From the NCBI RefSeq assembly GCF_000203815.1, contig NW_004457695.1:1734054-1798053 (forward strand): DNA of 64,000 nucleotides, written 5' to 3'. Under the pieces are notes generated by a model, which worked only from the letters and a program-made list of their open reading frames with translations, did no database searches and was not told where the DNA came from. The position numbers and the translations under genes are program-made. The stretch comes from Cavenderia fasciculata (taxonomy: Eukaryota > Evosea > Eumycetozoa > Acytosteliales > Cavenderiaceae). Positions 11,191-26,300 of the stretch are shown piece after piece; positions within the stretch are counted from its first letter, which is position 1, and every line of letters begins with the position of its first letter.

Positions 11191-12670
11191 ATGATGATTA
11201 GTTCAAATAAACCTAGATCGTTGGGTATGTCAACAGAACATACTTTGACAGGTAGATCTACCATTGGCAGAAAGATGATGGAGAAGATGGGGTGGAAGGA
11301 TGGTATGGGTCTTGGTGCAACCAACGAAGGTGATACAGAATTTATCAAGGGAAAGATGAAGTATGCAAACTTTGGTATCGGTGCAAATGCTACCAATACT
11401 CGTGCATCCGTCTTTATCAATGCTGACTATTCCGTATCATCTGTAACTCATAAAGGCAAATACGGTGAAGATTTCGATGATCTTTTATATCGTATGAGTA
11501 AATCAAATGGTCAACAAGAAGAAGAAGAAGAAGAAGAAGAAGAAGAAGAAGAGAAAGATAAATCAACTAAAAATAAGAGAAAGAACAAATCAAAAGAAGA
11601 TAAATCAACAAAGAAAAAGAAATTAGAAAAGAATAGTGATAATGAAACAAGTAGTGATAGTGATAGTAATAGTAATAGTAGTGAAAGTGAAAGCGAAAGT
11701 GAAAGTGACTCTTCTAGTTCATCTTCCTCTTCATCATCTGATAGCAGTTCAGATTCAGATAGTTCATCGGATGATGACTCTTCATCAGATTCATCATCGT
11801 CCGATTCAGATTCATCATCTTCTGAATCAGAAGTAGAAACCAAAAAAGTAAAGACAAGTGACGAAAGCAGTAGCAGTGAAAGTGAAAGTGAAAGTGAAAG
11901 CGATAATAATAGTAAAACGAAAAAGGCAAAGAAATCATCACCAACCACAACGTCTGACAGTAGTAGTAGTGACTCTGAATCTGAATCTGACTCTGACTCT
12001 AGCAGTGTTAGTAGCAGTGACGATTCGGACTCTGACTCCTCCAGTAGTGAAGAGGAAACTAAAAAGAAAAAGAAATCCAATGATGATTCCAGTTCAGATA
12101 GTAGCTCGGACAGTAGTAGCGACGATTCAGATTCCAGTTCCGATGATAGCAGTAGAAGTAGCAGTAGCAGTGAAAGTGAAAGTGACTCTTCAAGTAGCGA
12201 GGAATCAAGTAGTGAAGAAGAAAAGAAGCAACCAGCAGCAAAGAAATCTTCTTCTTGGGTTGGAAATATTAGGTATGTTTAAATAATAATAAGAATAATT
12301 AGATTATTGTTTTGGATAAAACTGGAAACTAATCATATATATGTAAATTATGTAGATATCATAAAATTATGAAGGCCAAGAATGTCAAAAACTATAGTCA
12401 AGAAGATTTAAATGCAATTTTGGGTATTCGTCCAGACAAGGCCGAAAGAGGTGTCAATTTTCATGAAAAAGTTAGAAAGGAAACTACTGAAAATCAAAAT
12501 GTAATTACTCCATCTCCTACCTACCTACCTACCTACCTACTATTATCTCTCACTTTCTCTCTCTCTCTCTCTTTGCTTTTATTTATTTCTAACTCTTTTT
12601 CATCACTTTATAGAAAACAGGAAGCAGTCGATTTTTCACAAAGTCAGAGACTCTTGTCAAGTTTGATTAA
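11191..12670 (+). CDS. PINX1/Pxr1-like G-patch protein with long acidic-serine tract
   Basis: PINX1/Pxr1 proteins work in nucleolar pre-rRNA processing, where the G-patch stimulates the helicase Prp43/DHX15, and can inhibit telomerase. Three exons fit: 11191-12272, 12356-12500 and 12614-12670, 427 residues. The G-patch is at about residues 27-70 (RKMMEKMGWKDGMGLG then NFGIGA), and EDFDDLLYRMSK matches the DDFNQLL block that follows it in PINX1. Residues about 105-350 are a Lys/Glu then Ser-Asp/Ser-Glu repeat like Nopp140/SRP40. The C-terminal exons carry YHKIMKAKNVKNYSQEDL then AILGIRP, which resembles the conserved C-terminal block of Pxr1. Exon phases agree and give a stop at 12668-12670. 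Two Met codons open the frame; the first is used here. Confidence 0.82.
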
Positions 12671-13344
12671 GCATAATAAAATAAAAGAAATAATAACGAT
12701 TCGTTTTGTAGATAATATTATTCATAGTGTGTCGTCGTCATCCGTCTTGTCTGTGCCATAAACAAAAGTCAATTTTCGATGGCTGAGTTTCCTAGGAAAC
12801 TTGGGAATCCCTCTAGATATGTTCATTATTGTTTAATGTTTTTTATTTAGATCATTCTAACACAATCAATCTTCTAGATCCAATCAACAGATAAGATATA
12901 TTGCCTTTTTTCTAAAATGCGAACCGATTAATTTTTATTCAACCCAAAAATTGTAAGAACCCACTTGGAAAACAGCTTATTGATTGATTATGGATCTTCA
13001 CCACCACCACCACCACCAATCAAAATGTTTTTTAATATTAATAATAATAAGATCAATATTTTTAAGGTCTCATTCCAAAGTTGATAAGGTCTCATTCCAA
13101 GGTTAATGTCGATGCAAAATCAAAACAAGTTTGGGCATTAATTGTGATCGTATAAAGTCTAGACCAAATAATCCAAAGTTGGTGGGATGGAAATGGAATG
13201 GATCAAGAGATTGGATATTGGATATTTTAGAATTAATATTAAAGAGATTGAGAAAACAAAAAGGTATTTAAACAACAATTTTAACATTGTTTTTAAATCA
13301 TCAAATCAAATCAAATCAAATCAATCTAAACAATTAACTTAAAT
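12671..13344. other. intergenic, CAP-gene promoter
   Basis: No gene was seen. It holds a short CAC repeat near 13000-13020 and the paired 20-base direct repeat listed separately at 13063-13105. CAAAT repeats at 13300-13322 lie just upstream of the CAP-protein start. Confidence 0.5.
13063..13105. repeat. paired direct repeat upstream of CAP gene
   Basis: Two near-identical copies of AAGGTCTCATTCCAA (A/G)GTT lie about 22 bases apart in the promoter region of the secreted CAP gene. The spacing is about two helical turns, which would fit a pair of protein-binding sites; this is inference. Confidence 0.5.
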
Positions 13345-14043
13345 ATGTCATCAAAATCTTTATTTCTTGCAGTTTTATCTGTTTTATTATTAATCCAATC
13401 CAGTGTATTTGTACTGGGAGCTACATTCAATGCCGAGTATCAATTACAACTTGTCAATAATGTAAGAGCCAAGAATGGAAGACCACCATTGATGCTCAGT
13501 CCATGTCTCCTTAAAAGTGCCCAATCCCATGCAGTCTACCAAGCCAGCACCAACACAATGACTCACAACTCTCCACATGGTGGTCTTAGTGCTAGAATGA
13601 GTCCATATGGAGCTCAAGGTATTTCTGGAAGTGCAGAGTATGTAAACTAGAAAGTTTAAAAAAAATCATCCTTTTCAATTCTAACCAAAATAATTTATTA
13701 AAGGAATGTAGCTTATGGTCAAAAGTCGGATGACGATGTTATGAAGTCTTGGGAAAGATCAAGTGGTCATCTCAAGAACATTCTTGGTGATTACAAGTAT
13801 TTCGGTCCAGGAAAAGCTGAAGGTTCACGTCCATACTGGTATGTACTATACGCTATTAATACAATCAACAAAACAAATTACTAATATATGTTATTTATAT
13901 TTAAATTATATTTTAGGACTCAACACTTTGCCAATTACCAATCATGTAATGGAGCATCGGCAGCTCCATCCAATGGTGGTGGTAATGATCAACCAAGAAT
14001 CCGTACCCCAACAAAGAAAGCTAGTAGCACTTGTGACAATTAA
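13345..14043 (+). CDS. secreted CAP (SCP/PR-1) domain protein
   Basis: Three exons: 13345-13637, 13704-13838 and 13917-14043, 184 residues. A signal peptide is clear (MSSKSLFLAVLSVLLLIQSS, cut near VLG|AT). The CAP domain follows: LQLVNNVRAKNGRPPL, then the first histidine motif AQSHAVYQA, then ENVAYGQ, VMKSWERSSGHLKNIL with the second conserved histidine, and RPYWTQHFANY at the exon 2/3 join. The C-terminal 30 residues are short, polar and basic. CAP proteins are secreted and bind sterols or act outside the cell; the role in amoebae is not known from sequence. Each splice restores a conserved CAP motif, so the model is firm. Confidence 0.93.
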
Positions 14044-14289
14044 ATTAAATTAAATTAAATTAAATAAGTGTTGTCTAACATCCCAAAAAAAAAAAAGAAA
14101 AAGTTGAAGTATTAAAAAAAAAAAAATAAATAAATAAATAGTACTCCAGGTTTGAAAAACTTTAAAAAATAAATGTGTCTGGTGTGTAATTTCACATCTG
14201 ATCGGTTCATTCATTCATTCATTAACACATTTAAAATAGTATCAAAATACATATATCTCTATTCTATATATCAAGACTTGCTTTTGTAC

Positions 14290-14322
<33 letters not shown>

Positions 14323-14384
14323 TTCAGTCGATAGAGAAATAGAGGGAGAGAGATTTACTTACTCTTGAGTAAAAGATCTATAGG
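14044..14384. other. intergenic, BLTP1 promoter
   Basis: TTAAA repeats directly after the CAP stop codon, A-runs at 14085-14130 and an AAT repeat at about 14288-14322. No gene was seen. Confidence 0.55.
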
Positions 14385-17300
14385 ATGTCAGAATCATCAT
14401 CAATAGATACTTTATATTTTATTATATACTCTGCGATTTTTGCAGTGTTTATAATCTATCTATTATTCTTTTCATCGTTGACATTTGGTTTCATTGTATC
14501 AAAGGTTGTATCTACCTTTTTACTACCCAAAGATACCTTTCTCCGAGTCAATAGTTTTCACATATCACTACTCTCGGGCAAGATTGCCTTTAGAGGTCTA
14601 AAGTTTGCAACAAAGAACACATGTCTTAGAGTGGTAGAAGGAACTATTACATTTAGATATTGGAGTAAAAAGACTAGATATTCATTAACTGTTAATGGTA
14701 TAGTACAAACAAACGAAATAAATAGTCTTTGTATTTATTTATTAATCTATTTTTTTTATTTATTTTAGATGATAGTCCATGTAGATTAGCAATTCATTTA
14801 GAAGGTGTAGAATATTTAGTTTATAATAATAGTTATAGATATGATCAAATTGATAAGATTATTAAAGAAAAGAATGGTGAAACTGTTCAACAACAACAAC
14901 AACAACAACAAGAACAACAACAACAACAAGATGGAAATGGCGATTTCCACAACAACAACAATGAAAATGCACAAAAGATTATAGAAGATTTAAATTTACC
15001 TTCTGTAAAGGATTTTGTTAGACCAATGTTTTATAGAGTATTCCCTGCTTCAAGTTTATCGGTTAGAAAGGGATGTATTATGGTTAGTAATCCTGAATTA
15101 CCAACGATGCTTGTTATTACATTTGACAAGAGTTCAGGTGTCTACACTACCGAAGAGACTAGTGTTGCTTTGGATTACTATCGTCAATGTACTCAGGTTG
15201 AATTACAAAATTGTAAAATCAACCTTGAACATAACAAAGATTATAATGGTGAAGAAGAATTATATGTTGAAAGACCTCAAAAAGAAGAGTAAGAAAGAAA
15301 TATCAAATAATTTTAAATATTTGATTTATTAATTCTTTTTCTATTTTTTTTGTTTCTATTTTAGTTTTGTAACTTATGCATTTGAAAGTTTTAAATCAGT
15401 ATTTAAGGATTTTAGATTTACATTTATCAATACAGATGAAAGTTATTATGAAACAAGTGATTTACCAAGAAGAAAGGATAACAACAAGAATAATTCAACA
15501 AGAAAGAATCAAGAGAATGAAGAATCTGAATTGGAATCATCAACATTTGATTATGGTAAACATACACAATTGTTGGTATCACCAATTGTTTCGATCAAAT
15601 ATTATAGTGATGTACCTGGACCGGTGGTGACTAATGTTGTCGATTACGCTGGATCAGCACCGCAATGGGGTATCGATATCAAACTAAACAATTGTATTAT
15701 TTATTATGGGCCGTGGGCCGATCGTAATCGTACACTCATTCATAAATTCTTTTTCCCTCCCGATTATGAGGCACCACAAATATACCGACCCGTTATTGGA
15801 GAACAACGTCAATGCGCGAGTTTTGACGTTCGTATTGACTTGCTCAACAATTGTACGTTCCGTATCCCATTCCGTGAACTCACCAAAGACAATGAACGTC
15901 GTCGTGCAGGTGTCACTATGACCAAAGAGGAAATGATGGCGAGAAAGCCTGGATGGGTTGATATTCGTCTCGAGGAAAACTCATTTATCGATATCAAGAG
16001 TCCAATGCTCATGTTAAATGAACGAGGGAGTAACCTCAAGATTGATCTCGCTCTCAACAAGTTTGCCATGGTCACTAGCATCACCAACACTACACTCTTG
16101 ACAGCACGTCAATTCAACGTAGTGTGTGATGTCCACTATCCATTGGTTTGGAATCATCTCACAGAATGGAATACATCCTTTGCCATTGTCAAGCCACAAA
16201 TCTATCTCTTGTCTGATCATATCACTCTCTTTAAGGATCTAGGAAGTGATTGGTCAGCCGGTGAACCTGCCGATATCACCATGTTTATTCCAAAAATATT
16301 TAAATTTGATTTTAGTCTTTCAAATTTTAAATTATTTTGTAATGTAAATGAACAAAATATTATTAATCAACCTAATAATTTAGATGATAATGGTAAAAGA
16401 AATAGAAAATAGAAAAAAAAAAGAAATTTCTTTATTATTTTATTTATTAATTTATTTTTGTTTTCTATTTTTTTTTTTTAGCACATTATGTATTTACAGG
16501 ACCATTTATGAAATCAAATTTAATATTACCATATACAAGTTTTCAATCACCAAAAACAGAGATTACATTTGATGTTAGAATTGATGAATTGGCATTAAAA
16601 TTAATTCTTCCACTTTATAATACGATTAGACAACATTTGGAAGATATTGAAATGGAACATCTAGAGTCATTGGATCATAGTCAATTACTTCATGAGAGTG
16701 AAGATATGACAGATTCAAGTACAAACTCTTCATCCATTCCTCATGTCAATAGTTTTACAAGTGGTGGTGGTGGTGCGGCTACATATAAAAGTAGAAGAAA
16801 ACATATCAAGGGTTCTTCACATTTTATAACCTCTGAAAAGTTTACACTCAATGGAAAATATTTATATCATTCAAAGGTTGATAGTTCTTATTTAGACTCT
16901 GTCGTTCTAAATATTCATGGTACAAGTCCAAAAGTTAAATTGTTTGGTTTCTATGTTCGTTATTTCCTCTTTCTTAAAAATAACTTTTTTGGTTATACTA
17001 GTCATATTATCAATCTCGAAAAGTACAAAGACAACATTGAAAAACAAAAAGAAAAACAAGAACAAACAAAAAAGAAAAAGAAAAAGGAAAAGGAAAAGGA
17101 AAAGGTTCAAGAACAAGGTGTAGAAAAAGAAGAAGAAGAAGAAGAGGAAGAGGAAGAATCGGATGAATCAGAATCAAAAGAATTAGCAAATGGTTTAGAG
17201 ATTTATGTTTCATTAAAATTGGAAGATGCATCAGTTTATTGTCCATTGGGATTGTATAGTTCAAAACAACAAGCAACTGTAGCATTACACGAATTCCTTT

Positions 17301-20300
17301 TAGAGATTAGATACCTTCCAACTTATCTAGATTTATATGCCGATTTTAGTCCAATGGTTTTAAATATTCCAGTGTCTGGAGACGATGAATTGGAATTGTT
17401 GAAAATGTCAAATCTTGCCGACAACACTGGTATTGGTGGTTCTGCTGAACTGTCAAGATACATCCAAATCAATGACTTTACTTTGAAAATGCATTTCCTC
17501 TATGGTCCACAACAAGGTGGTGAAGCCAACTATGCCGATTTTGTAAATGTTCATATTGGTGCAGTCAGTGGTCACGTACTAGTCTCTCAAATCACATCGT
17601 TGGGTATTTGGATTGAAAACTTTTTCTTTCATCTCACCAACAAGGACAATGCACTCTCTACAAAGTTGGCAAGCAAGAATGACCCAGTCTATTCCATCAC
17701 CAAGCTCAATGTCGACACCATCTCACTCTACCTCTACTCGAGTGAAAATATATCCGAAATCCGTTTTGCCAATGGTGTATCGGTTCATATCAATTCTCTA
17801 ATTGATCAATTGTCACACAACAAAGTAAAGGTTGAAGTACCTGAACTTTCATTTAAACATTTGGTTCCTTGTATTAAAAATAATAATAATAATAATAACT
17901 CTAGTTTTGAACAACAGTATACTACTGGAAGAAATCGTCAACAACAAAAACACTATAACAAGAAATGGGCAGAAGTTGGAGAATTGACCATTTCAACCAA
18001 TCTCAGTATCTACAGCAAAGAACCAAATTGGTCAAAAGATTCCAAACTACAGCGTCAATTCCTTAAACTGCATGATAGCGAAAATAGATTATTATCTTTT
18101 CTTTGGTCAGAACAAGAAGATAATGATTTAAATGATTGTGATTTTATTTTACCTTCAATTTTCTATCAACAACAAACTAATAATAATCAAAATAATCAAA
18201 AAAATAATAATAGTAATCATTCTAAAAATATTTCATTTACTCCAATTAATATTATGACTCCTCCTCCAAAATCACAATCAACCTCTACTACCTCTACAAC
18301 TGGTACAAATTTTATGTTATCACCATCAATGAGTATGCTTATGCCTCAACAACAACAACATACTCCTGCTTCTTCATCATCACCAAATGTAAAAGAAAAT
18401 TCAATTAGTAATAGTTCATCAATATCATTTACTCATGGTCAAAAATTACAATCAACACCAAAGTCACAACAGCAAGGTAATAGCTCATTCCTCTATCCAA
18501 TTGGTAGTAGTAATCATATATTGAAATGGAATGCAAACAATTCACCAATTAGTCAAATGGGTCAGTATGGTGACTTTTTCAATCAAATCAAACAATCCAA
18601 ATCAAATTTGGATATTGGTGGATCGACCACCGTCTCAAAACCCACTGGTAGTAATGATAAAATAGGTATACGTAATTCATACAATCAAGCATTGGAAACT
18701 ATTTCAGGTGATGAAGATGAATCACTCTATGTATCAGATGAAGGTGAAGATTATCAAACTCCAGAATCATCACTTCATGAACCAAATTCTAGAATTCTCG
18801 GCGGTCAAGAAAGTGATAGTGATAGTGGTGGTGAAGCTTTTGAAACTGATGATGAATTGTATAAAACTACAAATAGTTTTATTACAAAGAGTCAAAGTTC
18901 AAATATTACTCTTCCAAACAGTAGTAATAGACCATCAGTTAGAATTATATCAACAAGTAGTGGTAGAAAATCATTAAAGAAATCAAGAACTGGTATATTT
19001 GAACCAAAGATTGAAGAGGAGGAAGAGATGATTGAACCACCAGATCAATCCCAATCTCAATCTCATCAACAATCAAAACAAAGAAATTTGAATCCATTGA
19101 TTCAATCATTACGTAATCATCTTCGTACCTATTTCTTTAATCTTTCACAAGCAAGAATGGATGTATTTGGTTTGACTAGTCGTTCAAGTTCTTTTGTTGA
19201 ATGTGCGAGTGTACAGAAACGGTCGTCTCTAAAGTCATCATTGTTTGGTAAACAACCACCTCCGGTTGAAGGTGTCAATGTTCATGATAGTATCCATTTG
19301 GAAAGTGATCAAGTAGAACTACAGTCATCATACATGTCATACGTATCAAATGTCTTGCGGTGTCTACCACCGATCCCCAAGAGAACCAAAGACAGTCGAT
19401 TAATGGTTTATAAAAGTTTCAAAACAAATGAAATCGATGTTAATGACCCTCAACTCTATCGTGTCGACAATGAAGACCTCGAAGATTGTGATCGTCATGA
19501 AAAAGAGTTTGGAGAACATACTGCCACCACAACCATCTGTATCGATTCTATGCGTGACATTGAACTATTTGCAACACCAGTCATTGTCAATATTCTCGAA
19601 GAGTTGGTAGAATCTTTTATCGCCAAGGATCCATCGATCGATTATATGCTCGATAACTTCCAACTTCGTTCCATCTCTGAACAATTTAAAGTCAAGAAAT
19701 ACCTTCACAACAAAACAAGATTGACTCTAAATATTCACAAATTTAATCTTCATTGGATTCAATCATTACCAATCAAAAGTCATAACTCTACTACTTCTAC
19801 TACTAGACTTTCTCATGAACAAAAAGTTTATATTACAGAGATTGAACTTGATAGTATTCATTTTGATTTATCAACATGTGCCAAACAACAACATCAATCT
19901 GATCAAAATCATAATCAAATTCTCAACGATCATACCAACAACAATAATTTGACATCACCTTCATTTACGCTGCCAGTGGAAGAATTTTGTTCATTTGAAA
20001 CTCTGCTATCTATAAAGTCTATACATGGTTGTATGAGAGTAGATGAAGAGGCCAATGAAAAGACCGATCAAAATTATATTCCAGAAGAGATTTTATCAAA
20101 ATATCACAAGAATCATCAACATTCTGGTCATAGAGTTATTGTATCTATTGGTACTGATAATATTATGATTCAAGGTAAATTTGATGATCATCAAGGTGAA
20201 AAGATTACATCATCCATGTTGGCATCATCATCTTGCAGTACTCATGTACCAAACAGTGCATTTTCGGTAACATTTGGAGAGATTTCATTGTTTTTAACAA

Positions 20301-23300
20301 CTGATTCTCCATCTGTCATGTTTAATGTTGTTGATACAATGATCTTTCATATTAGTAAATTGGTATCTGTATTTGAACGTTACAAGGAATTGTGGAAACG
20401 TCAATTACAAACATTGATTGGTGAATTATTACGTTCTCGTAGCAAGTCTATTAGCAATGGACTTTTACAAAGATCACAAGCAATCTCTCATCACTACTAT
20501 CCACATCATCATGGTGGTAGAGTAGAATTTATTCCACCAGACTTTAAAGAAATTATTGGTGATGAAGCATTGATTCATCGATTGGGATGGAAAGACATTT
20601 CGACGTTGCGTGAATTTATGCGATCTGCCGAACGACCAAATGTGGATGAAGTGGTTGCTGACGTGTCACTCGCCAAACAACACGACTCTTATCGTACCTT
20701 TCAAGAACTCATCAATGAAATCTACGAAATTGACGAGGGTGGTGAACTGATCCTCTTGTTCCAAAGCCCACTCATCAAAAAGGTGTTTATCATCCCACCT
20801 GGCAAGAGTACCTCGTTTGACATTAACCTTGAATTCAAGTTTGAAGGTATCTTGGCAGCCGTTATGAATGGAAAGAATAGTATCACCATCTCTCCAGACA
20901 GTCTTGTCATCAAATCAAACAATCAACTGTCGATTGGTAGATTCACCGGTGGAGCAGTCGCCAACTATATCAGAGAGTCTTTGGTAGAGAGTTCTCAACT
21001 ACTACCAAAATCAGTGTCACAGTCTAGTGGTCGCAGTGCATTTGACATTAATTTCTTTAGTCAATGTCAAAAAGTATCACTCAAAATCTCTCCCGATCTC
21101 TTGACATTTGTTCAAAATACGGTCGATGAAATCATGCATATCGAAGGTGATTTGTTACGTGGTGAAGAGTTAATTCTAGGATCACATGATCTAGAATGGA
21201 AACCAATCCGTCCATCTGTTCAATTACAAAAGGAAAAGGAAAAAGAACAAGAAAAGGAAAGGGAAAAGATAATTACAAGTCCTTTGAATTTGCAAAGTCC
21301 AATTATCCCACCCAGTACTGCTGGATCACCCAAATCAAGACACAAGGCAACCAATAGTAGTCCAAATCTACCAACTCGTAATAGTCTCTATATATTGACA
21401 AACTCACCAACAACTTCAGCAAATACTTTACGCGACAATCTATTATTGAATCCTACACCAAGTGAATCTGCCTCACCTATTAGTGAACCATCACCAACTC
21501 TTTCACCAACTGGAACCATGCGTAAAACCGATTCCTATGAAAGTGCTCAACAAAAGAGAAAGAGAAATCGTGTCATTCACAGTAGTAGCAGTAGCAGCAG
21601 TGTCAATAATAACCATTCATCACCATCACTTACCATTACAGTACATGGTCATTTCTCATTTAAAGAACTCAATCTAAGAGCAATGACTGAAAACAATCGT
21701 AAAGGTGTCATGAGAATGCTACTTCGTGACCTTTCCTTTGTATTTAATGAATTTGGTAAATCAGATTCTAAAAAAAAGGCTGGTGGTGAATCACGTCCCA
21801 ATGGTGATTACATTCATATGATTCATAGTTGTATTTTTAATGTTCCAGAAATTCAATTACAATTATTAGATCAAATCACTGAACCAACAAAGTCAACAAA
21901 TAAGAATAATAATAGTAGTTCTTCATCCAATCCTTTAAAGAATATAAATTATGAAAAACCAATAATAGAATTAAATATTAAAAATTTAATGTTTAATGAA
22001 GTATTATTCAAGACTGGAAAGAAAAAGATGAGACAAATATCAAGTGGTAAAAGAGAAGAGTATATTGAATTTTCATTCAAATACGATCTAATGTTGACAT
22101 TTGAAAAGGCAGATTTACCATTTAAAATGTCACATCGATTCTTGCCAAAGTTGAAAGATTTCCTAAAGGAATGGACACCAGAGAGTCCAAACAAGATGGC
22201 AGCAGATCCTATCCTTCCAAAGAGTACAACCAATAATAATATTATTGGTAATCTCAAATTCCCACCAATACGTTTTAAATTGGACCTAAAAGAGATTTTG
22301 ATTAGTACCGATGCTCTATCTTCGTTGCCAGTCACCTATCACATCTCTCGTATTAGTGCATCTGCCAGTCAATTCTCACACGACGATATGGAGTTTCAAA
22401 TTCAATTGCATCAACATCGTATTGCATTCTCTAATCGATCAGTCTCTAGTGATCCATTCCTTTTACCACGTATCAAAGCTTTTGGTGGTGTTAAAATTGA
22501 TCGTCAATCAAAACTCAATGTATCTGCAAATCTTGAAATTGGTTTTATTCAAAATGTTGTCTCTATCGAATTGTTGGATAATATTTTAGTTCTTCGTACA
22601 ATGTTATCAAAAGAAATTGATGACCTATTAAATAATTTAATTACAAAACCAAAACAACCCACTACCAACAACAAATCTAAACCAACCAATAATAATAATA
22701 ATAATAATAATATTTCTTCATCTCCTACTTCATCTAATTTTATTTCATTAATTAGATATAATTTAACATTGGTATTAAGAGGATTTGAATTATTATTGGC
22801 AAATGATAGTAGTTCATTATTGGTTTCGACAGGAGCCATCGATGTTAGAGTATCAAATACTAGTAATGTTGAAATGGGTAACCAAATTGTCAATAATAAC
22901 AATACATTTAACTGGAAGATTGGTCTTCGTGGTCTTAGTTTGATCCTAACAGACCCCACCTTTACATTGGCAAGTGAAAACATCAACAACCTGCAAGGAT
23001 ACAGTAGAATTCAAAGCATGAAATCTCAAATTTGGGCTGGTATCATTACTGATATATCTCTACAGTCATTCCCATTGGCTAGTAGTGGAGGAACTGGTAG
23101 CGGTTCAAACTCTGGTAGTAAATTATTGGTTGGTCAATCAAATCATACACCCATCTCTAGTGGTGGAGGATCGTCCAAAACAAGTAGTGGTAATTTATTG
23201 GGTGGAATCAAGACTAGTCCACTTGAAAAGGCATGGGTAGTGATTAGCAAGACTGTTGTTACATTCCAACCATGGGCAATTGACAAGGCAACCAATTTAT

Positions 23301-26300
23301 GGTTGTTTTATTATCGTGCCTATCAAAAGACATCGGCTAAATTGGCAAAGATCAAAATGCCATCTGCCGAACAAGTTAAACGTGCCCTCGACACTATCGA
23401 CATTGGTTCAACTCTACCCATCAAACAAACCAATCTCTCTCTACACATCAAGATTGAAGACACTTCTGTCTGTATTCCATTCAATAATCATGAACAACAA
23501 TTGGAATTAAAAAGACAACAAAAGATTAAGATTGATCCTAATAATAACCTAACTTGTTCTGCTCTTATTGTTTCACTTGGTTTATTCTCACTCGATGGTG
23601 TTGCCATTAAACAATTATTAGAAGAAAAGGAAAAACAAAAAGATAAAGAAAAGGAAAAGGAAAAAGACAAAGAAAAACAACCCTCTTCTTCTCTCCCATC
23701 ATCTTCAAAAGAATATCCAATGAAAGTTTATGGAGATTGTAAATTTAACAAATTCTCATTACAATTTGTTGATAATTATCATCCTGGATGTTTGGACAAG
23801 ATTCATACGTTGAGAGCAGTTAATCGTGCTGTTATTGACAATGGAGATTGTCAAATTGTCAATGTAGTCTCTCCTAAATTGGTTCAATGTTTTGTTCAAC
23901 TAAAAACATCTGGTCTATTCCTTCATCTCGATACCAAACTATTAGATTATATCGTTTCATTCCAAGATTTAATTTATTTGGGTCATGAAAAACTTAAAAA
24001 TTTCCAAACTGAACAAGATCAAATCATGGCCCAACAAACCAGCAGTTCTGGAATAAATCATTCAACACCTCATAGAATCGCGCCAGGAGATAAATTAAAA
24101 TCTTCATCACAAATTAATTTATCGTCGACACCAACAACATCGTCATCACATAGATTAGAGATTGAATTTTCTCTAAAAACATCGGTTGGAGAAGCAAGAC
24201 TTATTAGACATACACCAGAACAAGATGGATCAGTAGCAGACTCACCATCGTTGGATGGTAGCTTTGATAAAACAGAACGAGTTGCAGATGATAAATTTAA
24301 AGATTATCAAGAATGTTTCCAAATTCCTCAATTATCAATCTCTACCACTCATGTATTCTCACCAGTTCAACAGAATCTAAAGAGATCAAAATCAGAAACC
24401 AATATCATGTTATTTTTGGAAAGTCAAGAAATCAAACTCACTCCTTATTTTACACATTTTCTCTATGACCTTGTTCATGATGCTCCTCAATCATCCTATC
24501 ATCAACAATTTACTACTCAGCAACAACAACAACATCAACATCAACAACAACAAAGTCAACATAATTTACTTTCAGAAGATACAAGTTTGGTAGATTCAAA
24601 TACAACACCAGGTTCTGTAACATTTACAATTCGTATCAATCCAACCAAAGTTTTATTGGATGGTGTTGATCATATCTTGGCAGTTGTTGAAATTGGAACC
24701 ATTGATATCTTTTTCTCTTCAATTATCAAAGATACTGCTGCCAATAGAAGAGTCTTATTAATGAATGGAACGGTTGCATTGAATAATGTGATTTTTAGAA
24801 TTCTACATAGTGGTAGTAGTGAAGAAAGATTAGGTATCCTTCTTAGAACCATTCAAATGAATATTGGTACTTGTCATGGTATCACTGACAAGGGACCAGT
24901 CATTTCAATCCTTTTCAACAGTGATAGTAGTCATGGTTTTGTCAATTCAAAATATTTGGATGAAATTTTAATTTTCTTTGGTGTTTGGATTCCAACAAAA
25001 TATTCTAGAGATAGTAGCTCATCGTCACTCGCAGTATCTGCTGCTTCTTCACCAAAATTACAACCTCTACCAACAACAACTCTCCCACTACCAAATTCAA
25101 AGAGTCCACAAATTTATGTTACAGCAAAAATTGGTTCAATTGGTTTGGATATTGATTTCTTGCCACTCAGTAGATTTAATATGTTGATTAATAATATATG
25201 TGCAGTCTATTCACCAAATGAAGAAGAAACAAGAAATAGTAAAATATTCTTTTCATCTTTTTATACTGGAGCCATTTCTATCCTTTGTCATGGTAAATTG
25301 GAAGGAAACTTGGAACTAGAGGGTATAGCATTGGTTGGTGAAAGAAGACCATTTAAAAATACTGGCAGAGACATTAATATGTGGACAGCGTCGATATCAC
25401 CTGTTAGAACATCGTTTGATTTTAATCAATCTGAAATTCTTGACCTTCGTTCGGGTGACATTTTATTCAAGTTTTATGACATTCCACTTGAAAACAACCA
25501 GCTTTCAATTAATCTAGACATTTCTTGTTCACTCTTGCAAGTACAATTGTCATGTGAAACAATTGAATCGATTGTAGAGATTATAAAGCGTATTCAAGAA
25601 ATCATTTCGGACAAGGTACGTTTGGCCAAAAACTATCTCACTGGGAGGGGTGGTATTATGGATCGTAGTCGTGTTAAAAAGATTATCGACACTTTGGACC
25701 AAGTTGAAGATGACACTATTGTTCCAGTTGTCATTGGTCAAATCAAGGTCAAAGGTAACAATTTCAACCTTCTCCTATTTGGTTTTAGTATAAAGGATCC
25801 AACATGGATTAGCTTTACCTTGGAATCTTATCAATTGGTATTGGATCAAAGTCGTAAAAAAGATGAAACACATCGTCAACTCTCTATCCTTCTCGGTCAA
25901 AACCACATCTCTAAAATGACTGAACAATCTGCCCTTCAAGCAACACCACTATGGGCACGTGATCCATTCTCTAGACGTGCTGTTGAAACCAAGATTGTTA
26001 AAATTCCAGTTGCCAGTCTAATCATGTTTACAACAGAACACCAAAACAATAATATCGAATTTTATTATTTGACAGAATTTACAGATTCCATTGCCATCTC
26101 TGTCAATCTCAACCTTTACAATGATCTTCGTGAAATTGTTCAAACTTATATTCAAGCTGCTACCAATGATGATAAAGATAAAGAAAAAGAAAAAAGTACA
26201 ATCAAATCTAAAAATCATAATCAAAATCAAAATATTAGTAATAATAATAATGTTTCAACAACACCACCAAAAGATTATACTTCAACATCATCAGAAATGT

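Noticed and set aside
11511-12080. 189-codon open frame on the minus strand
   Set aside because: Mirror of the Ser-Asp/Ser-Glu repeat tract of the PINX1-like gene; repeat tracts open all frames.
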